Shown one piece after another: positions 8,211 to 15,541 of a DNA stretch of 64,000 bases. The notes below the pieces were generated by a model. The model searched no databases. It saw only the letters and a list, made by a program, of their open reading frames with translations, and was not told the origin of the DNA. This DNA is from Chitinophagales bacterium (GTDB taxonomy: Bacteria; Bacteroidota; Bacteroidia; Chitinophagales; Chitinophagaceae): NCBI GenBank assembly GCA_017303455.1, contig JAFLBM010000004.1, forward strand, positions 124,001 through 188,000, in the 5' to 3' direction. The translations under genes and the position numbers were made by a program. The first letter of the stretch is position 1. Each line of letters starts with the position of its first letter.

Positions 8211-8836
8211 TTAGTTTAAAATCTCCGGGTACATTTTCTGGTGCAGGTGTATTATCAGCTATTGCAGCTTCGCTTTGCTGCATCACACCTGTTATTGCAT
8301 TGCTTGCAGGAAGCAGCAGTGTTGCGGCCAACTTTTCATGGATAGAACCAGCAAGGCCTTATTTAATAGTTGTATCCATTGCAGTACTTGCATTTGCATG
8401 GTATTTAAGATTAAACCAAAAGAAAATATCTGCAGCAGAATGTAATTGTGATACAGAACAGAAACCCTCCTTTTTTCAGTCAAAAGCCTTTTTAATAATT
8501 GTTACAGTTTTTGCAATACTGATGATGACATTCCCGCTTTATGCAAAAATATTCTTTCCTAAACCTAAAGCTGCAATAATGGTACCTGCTGCGACCGATA
8601 GCACAGTTCAGGCAAAGTTTTCAATACAGGGAATGACCTGTGCAGGTTGCGAAGAACATGTAAACAATCAACTATCAAAATTGCATGGAGTATTAACGTA
8701 TCAAACTTCTTATGCCAATGGTTACAGTATTGTCACTTTTGACAAACTAAAGACTGATGTGAAGGTTATTGAAACAGCGATAAACAAGACTGGTTATAAA
8801 GTAAAAGAATATAAATTATTGAATGAAGAGAAATAG
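8207..8836 (+). CDS. merTP: MerTP: mercuric ion transporter fused to MerP-like domain
   Basis: 209 residues. The N-terminal MerT part has a vicinal Cys pair in the first helix (AASLCCITPVIALLAG), further membrane segments and a loop with a second Cys pair (AAECNCDTEQ). After the third helix comes a MerP/HMA domain with the metal-binding GMTCAGCEEHV (~143-153). In other phyla MerT and MerP are separate and feed Hg(II) to MerA; the fused form is common in Bacteroidota. It overlaps arsR by 4 bases and is followed after 2 bases by the GDCCVxC gene. No MerA is encoded in this window, so the fate of imported Hg(II) is open. Confidence 0.9.
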   Translation: MISLKSPGTFSGAGVLSAIAASLCCITPVIALLAGSSSVAANFSWIEPARPYLIVVSIAVLAFAWYLRLNQKKISAAECNCDTEQKPSFFQSKAFLIIVTVFAILMMTFPLYAKIFFPKPKAAIMVPAATDSTVQAKFSIQGMTCAGCEEHVNNQLSKLHGVLTYQTSYANGYSIVTFDKLKTDVKVIETAINKTGYKVKEYKLLNEEK

Positions 8837-8838
8837 CT

Positions 8839-9054
8839 ATGAAAAACTCCCCAATATTATATTCAACTATTACCTGCCCGAAATGCGGCCATAAAAAAAC
8901 GGAAGAAATGCCAACGGATGCCTGCCAGTATTTTTATGAATGTGAAAACTGTAAAGCAAGACTTAAACCAAAGCAAGGAGACTGCTGTGTTTATTGCAGT
9001 TATGGCACGGTAAAATGCCCTCCTGTGCAATTGAATGAATCCTGTTGTTCATAA
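8839..9054 (+). CDS. GDCCVxC domain protein (mer-associated small Cys-rich protein)
   Basis: 71 residues with 11 cysteines: an N-terminal zinc-ribbon-like part (TCPKCGHKKTEEMP, YECENCKARLKPK), then the signature GDCCVYCSYGTVKCPP and a terminal CC. Proteins with this domain regularly accompany merTP in Bacteroidota. A small cytoplasmic thiol carrier or chaperone for Hg(II) or another soft metal is the reasonable reading, but no biochemical role is proven from sequence. It starts 2 bases after merTP and is clearly in the same operon. Confidence 0.85.
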   Translation: MKNSPILYSTITCPKCGHKKTEEMPTDACQYFYECENCKARLKPKQGDCCVYCSYGTVKCPPVQLNESCCS

Positions 9055-9069
9055 ATTCCATATAAAACA

Positions 9070-9639
9070 ATGAAACTCTACATTAAAAATATGGTGTGCA
9101 ACCGCTGCATTCTGGTGGTGCGGCAGGAATTGGAAAAGCTAAATCTTCTGCCGGAGAAGATAAGCATGGGCGAAGTAGAATTATCCAAACCGGCAACAGA
9201 TAAACAATTACTAAGCCTGAATGAAAGATTAAAAGATTTGGGCTTTGAAATTTTAGGCAACCAAAAGCAAAAACAAATAGAAAAGATAAAGAACCTGCTA
9301 ATAAAAAAAGTACAGTCTGGGGAGGTAGAAGAACATTTTACTATTACCGGCTTTTTAAGCAAAGCAATGAATACGGATTATAGTTATCTCTCCCGGCTGT
9401 TTTCTGAAGTGGAAGGAATAACGGTTGAACAATTTTTTATTCTGCAAAAAGTGGAAAAAGTAAAAGAATGGCTGGTATATGCCGAACTGAACTTGAGTGA
9501 AATTTCGTATCGCTTAGGCTATAGCAGTGTTGCCCATTTGTCTACCCAGTTCAAAAAAATAACCGGGTTAACCCCCAGCCATTTTAAAAAAATAGGTAAT
9601 AGCCACCGGCATTCCCTGGATAGCGTTAACCGCAAATAG
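9070..9639 (+). CDS. AraC-family regulator with N-terminal HMA-like metal-binding head
   Basis: 189 residues. Residues 1-~75 look like a small HMA-type ferredoxin fold: KNMVCNRCILVVRQELEKL carries a Cys-x-x-Cys in the usual loop position. A helical linker (KQIEKIKNLLIKK) leads to two AraC HTH motifs: FLSKAMNTDYSYLSRLFSEVEGITVEQFF and LSEISYRLGYSSVAHLSTQFKKITGLTPSHFKK. This suggests a one-component sensor in which metal on the head controls DNA binding. It sits 15 bases after the GDCCVxC gene and before the HMA-MauE protein, so those are likely targets. The sensing role is inference. Confidence 0.85.
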   Translation: MKLYIKNMVCNRCILVVRQELEKLNLLPEKISMGEVELSKPATDKQLLSLNERLKDLGFEILGNQKQKQIEKIKNLLIKKVQSGEVEEHFTITGFLSKAMNTDYSYLSRLFSEVEGITVEQFFILQKVEKVKEWLVYAELNLSEISYRLGYSSVAHLSTQFKKITGLTPSHFKKIGNSHRHSLDSVNRK

Positions 9640-9713
9640 GTATAACTATTTTCCATAATTCTGTAACTGTAACCTTTTTTAATTACAGAAATTTGTATCA
9701 TTAAAATATCAGT

Positions 9714-10454
9714 ATGACGCATACCTATAATGTAACCGGAATGACATGCAGCGGTTGCCAGGCAAAAGTTCAAAGTCTTTTATCCAAAGTAACAGGGGTA
9801 AGTAAAGTATCTATTGACTTATCTACAGGTGATACAACTATTGACATGGATAAACATATTTCAACACCTGTACTAAAAGAGGCGCTGAATGAATATCCCA
9901 AGTATCAACTTTCGGAAAAAATCATCCAGCCACCCACACCTGCAGTTTCGCAGCCGGTAGAGGAATCTAAATCATGGCTACAAACGTACAAACCCATCCT
10001 GTTAATTTTTGGTTACATTACCGCCATTTCCTTGTTGACAGAGTGGGTGCAAGGCGGCTTTATCTGGATGCGTTGGATGAATCATTTCATGGCAGGGTTC
10101 TTTTTCTTTTTTTCCTTTTTTAAATTACTTAATCTGAAGGGCTTTGCTGAGAGCTACAGCATGTATGATATAGTGGCAAAGCGATGGAATGGCTGGGGCT
10201 ATGTATATGCATTTACAGAACTGGCATTGGGTGTCGCCTTTCTTACAGGCTTTAACCCTATCCTTACCAATTTGGTTACCTTTGTGGTGATGGCGGTTAG
10301 TATCATTGGCGTATTGCAAAGTGTGCTGAATAAACGGAAAATAAAATGTGCCTGTCTTGGAGATGTGTTTAATTTACCAATGAGTACCATTACCATTATA
10401 GAAGATGCCCTGATGATTGGTATGAGCGGAATAATGCTATTAACAATGTTATAA
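9714..10454 (+). CDS. HMA domain fused to MauE/DoxX-like membrane domain
   Basis: 246 residues. Residues 1-~68 are an HMA domain (GMTCSGCQAKVQSLLSKV); a Pro-rich linker follows, then four membrane helices resembling the MauE/DoxX superfamily, with HFMAGFFFFFSFFKLLNLKGFAESYSMYDIVAKR and a conserved-looking Cys pair CACLG near residue 216. MauE-type proteins are linked to disulfide or thiol chemistry, so delivery of a metal from the HMA head to a membrane dithiol is a plausible idea. It has its own ~74-base upstream gap and is followed after one base by a 27-codon frame ending in Cys-Cys-Lys. Confidence 0.85.
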   Translation: MTHTYNVTGMTCSGCQAKVQSLLSKVTGVSKVSIDLSTGDTTIDMDKHISTPVLKEALNEYPKYQLSEKIIQPPTPAVSQPVEESKSWLQTYKPILLIFGYITAISLLTEWVQGGFIWMRWMNHFMAGFFFFFSFFKLLNLKGFAESYSMYDIVAKRWNGWGYVYAFTELALGVAFLTGFNPILTNLVTFVVMAVSIIGVLQSVLNKRKIKCACLGDVFNLPMSTITIIEDALMIGMSGIMLLTML

Positions 10455-10455
10455 A

Positions 10456-10539
10456 ATGACAGTAGTAAAATCAATAGGCCAGGTATTGTGGAGAATCTTC
10501 AAAGCCATCTTTGTAAGAAAAAAAGATTGCTGTAAGTAA
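10456..10539 (+). CDS. 27-residue peptide with C-terminal Cys-Cys-Lys
   Basis: An ATG one base after the HMA-MauE stop opens 27 codons ending taa at 10539. The peptide is an amphipathic or membrane-interacting helix (VLWRIFKAIFV) followed by RKKDCCK. The tight spacing, the basic stretch after the hydrophobic helix and the vicinal Cys pair argue for a real mini-gene, possibly a single-pass partner of the HMA-MauE protein with thiols on the cytoplasmic side. Similarity to known small proteins could not be tested, so confidence is limited. Confidence 0.45.
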   Translation: MTVVKSIGQVLWRIFKAIFVRKKDCCK

Positions 10540-10548
10540 GGAAAGTTT

Positions 10549-10650
10549 ATGGGCATAGCTAATAAGGCTCATGCCTATGGCTGACATTCGTCATAGTTCT
10601 TTTAGCGACAGTTTTGTCTATTTGTATGCTGCCAAAAGCTTTGTGGCAGA
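10549..10650. other. Hairpin-rich leader before HYC_CC_PP gene
   Basis: Between 10540 and 10683 several short inverted repeats follow one another: GGGCAT...ATGCCT (~10551-10576), TGAC-attc-GTCA, GACA-gttt-TGTC and CTGCCA...TGGCAG (~10628-10649). The last two resemble the hairpins at 11102-11144 upstream of the HMA gene. It could be a terminator region, a structured leader or a regulator site; I cannot decide between these. Confidence 0.4.
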
Positions 10651-10683
10651 CTATTTTAGAAATATTTTATACCTTTATACGGA

Positions 10684-11082
10684 ATGAAAAAATTTGCAGC
10701 AGTAATATTAGCCCTTTTGTACCTCAGTTCCTCAACAGGAGCTATGGTACATATGCATTACTGCATGGGCAAACTTGCTGACTGGGGTTTGGGACAAAAC
10801 AAATCAGAAACCTGCGGTAGCTGCGGTATGAAAACCGGTGAGGCTAAAGATAAAGGCTGCTGTACAGATGAACATAAGTTTGTAAAAAACGATACCGACC
10901 AAAAAGCTGCTGAAGCAGGAATTCAGTTAATCCAGTTAATAGCAGTTGATTTACCTGTCGCTTTTTTTGAAATTACTATTCAGGATATTTCTACAGTAAC
11001 AGAAGAATATCCTATCAGCCATGCTCCTCCCCGAAATGGCGGTGTTGCGGTATACATCCGCAATTGTGTTTTCCTGATATAA
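10684..11082 (+). CDS. HYC_CC_PP family protein
   Basis: 132 residues with an N-terminal signal-like helix. The three family hallmarks are in order: HYCMGKL (~25-29), Cys clusters SETCGSCGMK and KGCCTDEH (~43-61), and a proline pair in the last third (HAPPRNGG). Such proteins are found in Bacteroidota beside copper/heavy-metal efflux genes; the Cys/Met/His content (MVHMHYCMGK) points to exported soft-metal binding. It opens a + strand block that continues with the HMA protein, the HMBD protein and Cus genes. Exact function is unknown. Confidence 0.8.
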   Translation: MKKFAAVILALLYLSSSTGAMVHMHYCMGKLADWGLGQNKSETCGSCGMKTGEAKDKGCCTDEHKFVKNDTDQKAAEAGIQLIQLIAVDLPVAFFEITIQDISTVTEEYPISHAPPRNGGVAVYIRNCVFLI

Positions 11083-11101
11083 ATTTTACTCCTTGTTCAA
11101 G

Positions 11102-11144
11102 GCCGGACAATCATTTTGTCGGGCTATAGGCATTTGTATGTGCC
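11102..11144. other. Tandem hairpins upstream of HMA gene
   Basis: GCCGGACAA (11102-11110) pairs with TTGTCGGGC (11116-11124) with one mismatch and a 5-base loop; GGCA...TGCC follows at 11129-11144. The order GACA-hairpin, ATTTGTATG, TGCC-hairpin parallels 10614-10649, suggesting a shared control element. No T-tract follows on the + strand, so a normal terminator is unlikely. Confidence 0.4.
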
Positions 11145-11180
11145 GAAAAAAAGATTTCCTAAAATTTAAAAATTAAACAA

Positions 11181-11552
11181 ATGAAAAAGCTTAAAGTGTT
11201 TTATGCTGTAGCTATTTTATTAGTTACCGTATCATTTGCGCATGCACAAAGCGATAAAACAGAAAGAACCATTGGCATCAAAACAGAAAAAATAAAAGTA
11301 TCAGGTACTTGCGGCATGGATAAAAGGCGAATTGAAACTGCGGCATATTCAGTGGATGGAATAAAATCTGCCGTATGGAATGAGTACTCACAACTACTTG
11401 TTTTGAAATACAGCGTATTTAAAAAAGAGGCTGGAGATAAAGCTCAAAGAAACATAGCATCTGCTGGTAATGATACCGAAAAGTATAAAGCCGAAGATTC
11501 AGTTTACAACCAACTGCCTGATTGCTGTCATTATAGAACCATGCATTTGTAA
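11181..11552 (+). CDS. Exported HMA-like domain protein with degenerate metal site
   Basis: 123 residues: signal peptide to AHAQ, then one HMA-type ferredoxin fold (KIKVSGTCGMDKRRIETAAYSVDGIKSAVWNEYSQLLVLKY) and a C-terminal LPDCCHYR. It is paralogous to the protein at 38012-38383, with the same layout and the same Asp/Gly-Cys-Cys-His-Tyr end. In that paralogue the loop is NCGMCKK; here the second Cys is Asp (TCGMDKR), so the usual Cys-x-x-Cys site is lost and metal would need Cys/Met/Asp or the terminal CCH. It should be periplasmic, perhaps a chaperone for the Cus pump encoded downstream. Confidence 0.85.
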   Translation: MKKLKVFYAVAILLVTVSFAHAQSDKTERTIGIKTEKIKVSGTCGMDKRRIETAAYSVDGIKSAVWNEYSQLLVLKYSVFKKEAGDKAQRNIASAGNDTEKYKAEDSVYNQLPDCCHYRTMHL

Positions 11553-11626
11553 CATTCAAAAAATACGGTTCAACGTTACTTTTTGACAACTAACAATAAT
11601 TAGAAAAAACAAAATCATAAAATAAA

Positions 11627-12286
11627 ATGAAAACAATTAAGATACTGATGATGGCAGTTTTAACCATCCTGTCTGTTTCTGTTTTTGCACAAGACAGTGT
11701 AAAGCATAAAACAAAAAACCAGAAACAAAAAGTAGAGAAGGTAAAGTATAGTTGCCCGATGCACCCGGAAGTAACGAGTGATAAGCCTGGTACCTGTACC
11801 CAATGCGGTATGTCACTTACCCTTTCTCCCAAAGAAAAGATGAAAATGGAAGTGATGAAAAAATATTCCTGCCCAACACATCCGGAAGAAACAAGCGATA
11901 AAGCCGGTAAATGTCCTCAATGCGGCAGCCTAATGAATCGTTCTCCCAAAGAAAAGATGAAAATGGAGGTAATGAAAACATATACCTGCCCTATGCACCC
12001 TGATGAGGTAAGTGATAAATCAGGCAAATGCCCCAAATGCGGAATGGATTTACAAAAAAAGGAGACAGTTAGCAAAGCGTATTCATGCCCGATGCATCCC
12101 GACATATCCGGTGATATGGGTGGCAAGTGTACTAAATGCGGAATGGATTTGACACTATCACCAAAAGAGAAAATGAAAAGAGAAGTGATGAAAATGTATT
12201 CATGCCCCATGCACTCCGATGTTACAAGCAATAAGCCTGGTAAATGTTCTAAATGTGGTATGGATTTAAAAGAAAAATCAAATTAA
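11627..12286 (+). CDS. Exported protein with five tandem HMBD (heavy-metal-binding) repeats
   Basis: 219 residues: signal peptide (VSVFAQD), then five ~24-residue repeats of the form Y-(S/T)-CP-x-HP-x5-D-K-x-G-x-C-x-x-CGM-x-L, at about residues 41-64, 81-104, 120-143, 153-176 and 193-216. Repeats 1-2, 2-3 and 4-5 are joined by the near-identical linker SPKEKMKMEVMK. HMBD repeats usually occur once or twice at the head of CusB adaptors or P-type ATPases; a free five-repeat protein looks like a periplasmic metal sponge. Repeat 2 deviates (CPTHPEE, CGSLM). It sits 37 bases before cusA, so a Cu(I)/Ag(I) buffer feeding the pump is the likely role. Confidence 0.88.
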   Translation: MKTIKILMMAVLTILSVSVFAQDSVKHKTKNQKQKVEKVKYSCPMHPEVTSDKPGTCTQCGMSLTLSPKEKMKMEVMKKYSCPTHPEETSDKAGKCPQCGSLMNRSPKEKMKMEVMKTYTCPMHPDEVSDKSGKCPKCGMDLQKKETVSKAYSCPMHPDISGDMGGKCTKCGMDLTLSPKEKMKREVMKMYSCPMHSDVTSNKPGKCSKCGMDLKEKSN

Positions 12287-12323
12287 TTAATGCTACGGTT
12301 AACTGAATACCTAAAATCAAGTT

Positions 12324-13613
12324 ATGGTTCAAAAATTAATTGAACTGGCTTTACGCAACAGGCTTATCGTTCTGCTCTTTGCAGGCGGCCTGTTTGCGTA
12401 TGGCCTGTACTCCGTAAAACAAAACCCTATTGATGCCATTCCTGATTTGAGCGAGAACCAGGTAATTGTTTTTACGGAATGGATGGGTCGCAGTCCGCAG
12501 GTAATGGAAGACCAGGTTACTTATCCTTTAGTAAGTAACCTGCAGGGCATTCCTAAGATTAAAAATATCCGTGGCACTTCTATGTTCGGGATGAGTTTTG
12601 TGTATGTGATTTTTGAAGATAATGTTGACATCTATTGGGCAAGAACAAGGGTATTGGAGCGATTAAATTATGCTCAGCGTTTGTTGCCACAGGGAATAAC
12701 CCCATCATTGGGCCCCGACGGTACAGGAGTTGGTCATATCTTCTGGTACCATCTTGATGCTCCTAAAATGGATTTGGGTGAGCAAAGGGTATTGCAGGAT
12801 TGGTACATCAAGTTTGCCCTGCAAACAGTACCCGGTGTGGCTGAGGTTGCATCATTTGGCGGATTTGAAAAACAGTACCAGTTAGTAGTTGACCCGGTAA
12901 AACTACAGTTCTACAACATCTCACTGATGGATGTAATGAACAAAGTAAAAGCAAACAACAATGATGTGGGCGGAAGAAAATTTGAAATGGCGAATATGGC
13001 CTATATCATCCGTGGTCTGGGTTACATCAAAAGCAAAGAGGATGTGGAAAATATTGCCTTGGGTAACTATAATGGTATTCCGGTAAGAGTAAAAGATATT
13101 GGGTCTGTACAAATGGGTGGCGATTTAAGGCTCGGCATTTTTGATATGGATGGAAAAGGTGAAGTGGTAGGCGGCATTGTGGTAATGCGCTATAATGAAA
13201 ATGCCAATAAAGTAATTGAAGCAGTGAAAACGAAGATGAAAGAAGTGGAAAAAGGATTACCGGATGGTGTAACATTTAAAACCTCATACGACCGCAGCAC
13301 TTTAATACAAGAGGCCGTTGATTCAGTAAAAGGTACATTGATTGAAGAAATGATTGCCGTATCACTCATTGTACTCATCTTTCTTTTTCACTGGCGCAGT
13401 GCAGTTATTATTCTTATTCAATTACCTATTTCAGTTGCTGCTGGTTTTATATTCCTTGAAATGTTTGGCATATCATCCAATATAATGTCATTAACCGGAA
13501 TTGCACTGGCTATTGGTGTGGTGGTAGATGATGGTATAGTAATGGTGGAAAATGCTTACCGGCATATCAGTGAGGCGCAATCAGCAAAAATTAATTCATC
13601 CGACAAATCATAA
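12324..13613 (+). CDS. cusA: CusA-type RND pump, N-terminal part (gene split by a frameshift)
   Basis: 429 residues covering TM1, the first periplasmic half and TM2-TM4 of a heavy-metal RND pump: NPIDAIPDLSENQVIVFTEW, the porter region, and the proton-relay helix ALAIGVVVDDGIVMVENAYRH. The frame then ends (AKINSSDKS, taa at 13611-13613) in the cytoplasmic loop before TM5. The rest is encoded from 13616 in a different frame. Adding one A to the AAA at 13605-13607 would give a single ~1073-residue CusA. Either a real split or an indel error; the split would fall in a cytoplasmic loop, where two half-pumps could in principle assemble. Confidence 0.88.
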   Translation: MVQKLIELALRNRLIVLLFAGGLFAYGLYSVKQNPIDAIPDLSENQVIVFTEWMGRSPQVMEDQVTYPLVSNLQGIPKIKNIRGTSMFGMSFVYVIFEDNVDIYWARTRVLERLNYAQRLLPQGITPSLGPDGTGVGHIFWYHLDAPKMDLGEQRVLQDWYIKFALQTVPGVAEVASFGGFEKQYQLVVDPVKLQFYNISLMDVMNKVKANNNDVGGRKFEMANMAYIIRGLGYIKSKEDVENIALGNYNGIPVRVKDIGSVQMGGDLRLGIFDMDGKGEVVGGIVVMRYNENANKVIEAVKTKMKEVEKGLPDGVTFKTSYDRSTLIQEAVDSVKGTLIEEMIAVSLIVLIFLFHWRSAVIILIQLPISVAAGFIFLEMFGISSNIMSLTGIALAIGVVVDDGIVMVENAYRHISEAQSAKINSSDKS

Positions 13614-13615
13614 AC

Positions 13616-15541
13616 ATGGCAAACTGGTTTAAACGAAATAAAGACCCGCTAACTCCGGATGAAAAGATGGGCATCATTGAAAAATCATCTAAACAGGTGG
13701 GGCCGGGTGTATTCTATTCAACCATCATTGTGGTTACCTCTTTTCTGCCTGTTTTTTTGTTAACAGGTATGGAAGGAAAATTGTTTCATCCGCTGGCATG
13801 GACAAAAACTTTTATCCTGCTGATAGATGCTTTTTTAGCCATCACCTTAACCCCGGTGTTGATTTCATTTTTACTGAAAGGAAGATTAAAACCGGAAACT
13901 GCAAACCCTGTTACAAGAACGCTGGAAAAAATTTATACTCCCGTACTGAAATGGTGTTTGAAATGGCGAAAGACAACAATCGGCATCAACATAGCAGCAT
14001 TAGCCGTCGGTATAATAATGATGACAAGATTAGGTTCTGAATTTATGCCGCCTTTAGATGAAGGCTCCCTGTTGTTCATGCCTGTTACATTACCGGATGT
14101 TTCTAATTCAGAAGCAAAAAGGCTTCTCCAGGTACAGGATAAAATCATTCGCACTGTTCCTGAAGTATCGCATGTTTTGGGCAAAGCCGGCAGGGCTAAT
14201 ACAGCAACGGATAATTCACCCATCAGCATGATTGAAACAATTATCCTGCTGAAGCCAAAAAGTGAATGGCGTAAAGGGATGACGAAAGATGGAATCATCA
14301 ACGAACTGAATTCCAAAGTGCAGATACCCGGCGTAACCAATGGATGGACACAACCAATCATTAACCGAATCAACATGCTTTCAACAGGTATTCGTACAGA
14401 TGTGGGATTGAAAGTATATGGACAAAACCTTGACAGTATCTATGCCTTTGCACAAACCATCAAAAAACAATTGGAAGGGATTGATGGTATAAAGGATTTG
14501 TATGTAGAACCCATTACAGGTGGTAAATACATTGACATTGCAGTAAAACGGGAAGAAATAGGAAGGTATGGATTAAGTGTGGATGATGTAAATACCGTTA
14601 TTGAAAGTGCATTGGGTGGAATGAAACTAACCACCACCATTGAAGGCCGTCAGCGTTTTTCTGTAAACGCAAGATATGGGCAGGACTTTAGAAACAACCT
14701 GGAAGCATTAAAACGGTTGCAGGTGCAAACAATGGATTTTGGCCCCGTTCCATTAGAAGCAGTGGCGGATATAAAACTAAGTGATGGACCGCCGATGATT
14801 AATTCAGAAAATGCGATGCTGAGAGGTACCGTTTTATTTAATGTACGAGAAAGGGATTTAGGCAGCACAGTAAAAGAAGCACAGGAACGGCTGAACCAGA
14901 TGGTGACAAAACTTCCGAGAGGATATTTCCTTGAATGGAGCGGCCAGTGGGAAAACCAAATTAGGGCTAACCGAACATTGAAGATGATACTGCCGATTGT
15001 TCTTATCATCATTTTTATGGTGCTGTATTTTACTTATCATTCATTAAAAGAAGCCTTCACAACTATGATAACCGTTCCGTTCGCATTGATTGGCGGTGTA
15101 TTTATGGTGTACTTCTATGGTATAAATCTTTCTGTAGCTGTTGCAGTGGGTTTCATTGCATTATTCGGAATGGCTATAGAAACAGCAATGCTTATGACCA
15201 TTTACCTGAATGAAGCTATGCAGAACATGGTGGCCAAACATGGTAATTCAAAAGCATCATTAACACCGGCAATTATAAGAGAGTTTGTGATACAGGGTTC
15301 TGCAAAAAGACTTAGGCCAAAATTAATGACGGTATCAGTTGGTTTATTTGGCCTGATTCCAATTTTATGGGCAACTGGTGTTGGCAGCGATATTATGCGG
15401 CCTATCACCATTCCTTTAATCGGCGGAACTATTACTTCCACGATTTATGTATTACTCATTACACCGGTAATATTTGAAATGATAAAGGAAAGAGAATTAA
15501 AACGTAAAGGCAAAATTGAATTAATAGATGTTAAAGAATAA
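13616..15541 (+). CDS. cusA: CusA-type RND pump, C-terminal part (Cu(I)/Ag(I) methionine triad kept)
   Basis: 641 residues covering the TM4-TM5 loop, TM5 onward and the second periplasmic half: GPGVFYSTIIVVTSFLPVFLLTG, LGSEFMPPLDEGSLLFMPVTLP, SAKRLRPKLMTVSVGLFGL. Aligning to E. coli CusA from memory, the three metal-binding methionines (M573, M623, M672) correspond to LLFMP, PISMIET and RINMLSTG; the 50- and 49-residue spacings also fit. That supports Cu(I)/Ag(I) as substrate. The ATG is two bases after the stop of the upstream half. The gene overlaps cusC by 14 bases. Confidence 0.9.
   Translation: MANWFKRNKDPLTPDEKMGIIEKSSKQVGPGVFYSTIIVVTSFLPVFLLTGMEGKLFHPLAWTKTFILLIDAFLAITLTPVLISFLLKGRLKPETANPVTRTLEKIYTPVLKWCLKWRKTTIGINIAALAVGIIMMTRLGSEFMPPLDEGSLLFMPVTLPDVSNSEAKRLLQVQDKIIRTVPEVSHVLGKAGRANTATDNSPISMIETIILLKPKSEWRKGMTKDGIINELNSKVQIPGVTNGWTQPIINRINMLSTGIRTDVGLKVYGQNLDSIYAFAQTIKKQLEGIDGIKDLYVEPITGGKYIDIAVKREEIGRYGLSVDDVNTVIESALGGMKLTTTIEGRQRFSVNARYGQDFRNNLEALKRLQVQTMDFGPVPLEAVADIKLSDGPPMINSENAMLRGTVLFNVRERDLGSTVKEAQERLNQMVTKLPRGYFLEWSGQWENQIRANRTLKMILPIVLIIIFMVLYFTYHSLKEAFTTMITVPFALIGGVFMVYFYGINLSVAVAVGFIALFGMAIETAMLMTIYLNEAMQNMVAKHGNSKASLTPAIIREFVIQGSAKRLRPKLMTVSVGLFGLIPILWATGVGSDIMRPITIPLIGGTITSTIYVLLITPVIFEMIKERELKRKGKIELIDVKE

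Noticed and set aside
9668-9699. GTAACC ... TGTATC upstream of the HMA-MauE gene as a further ECF-like site
   Set aside because: Spacing is 19 rather than 16 bases and the first block lacks GGC, so it does not match the other three.
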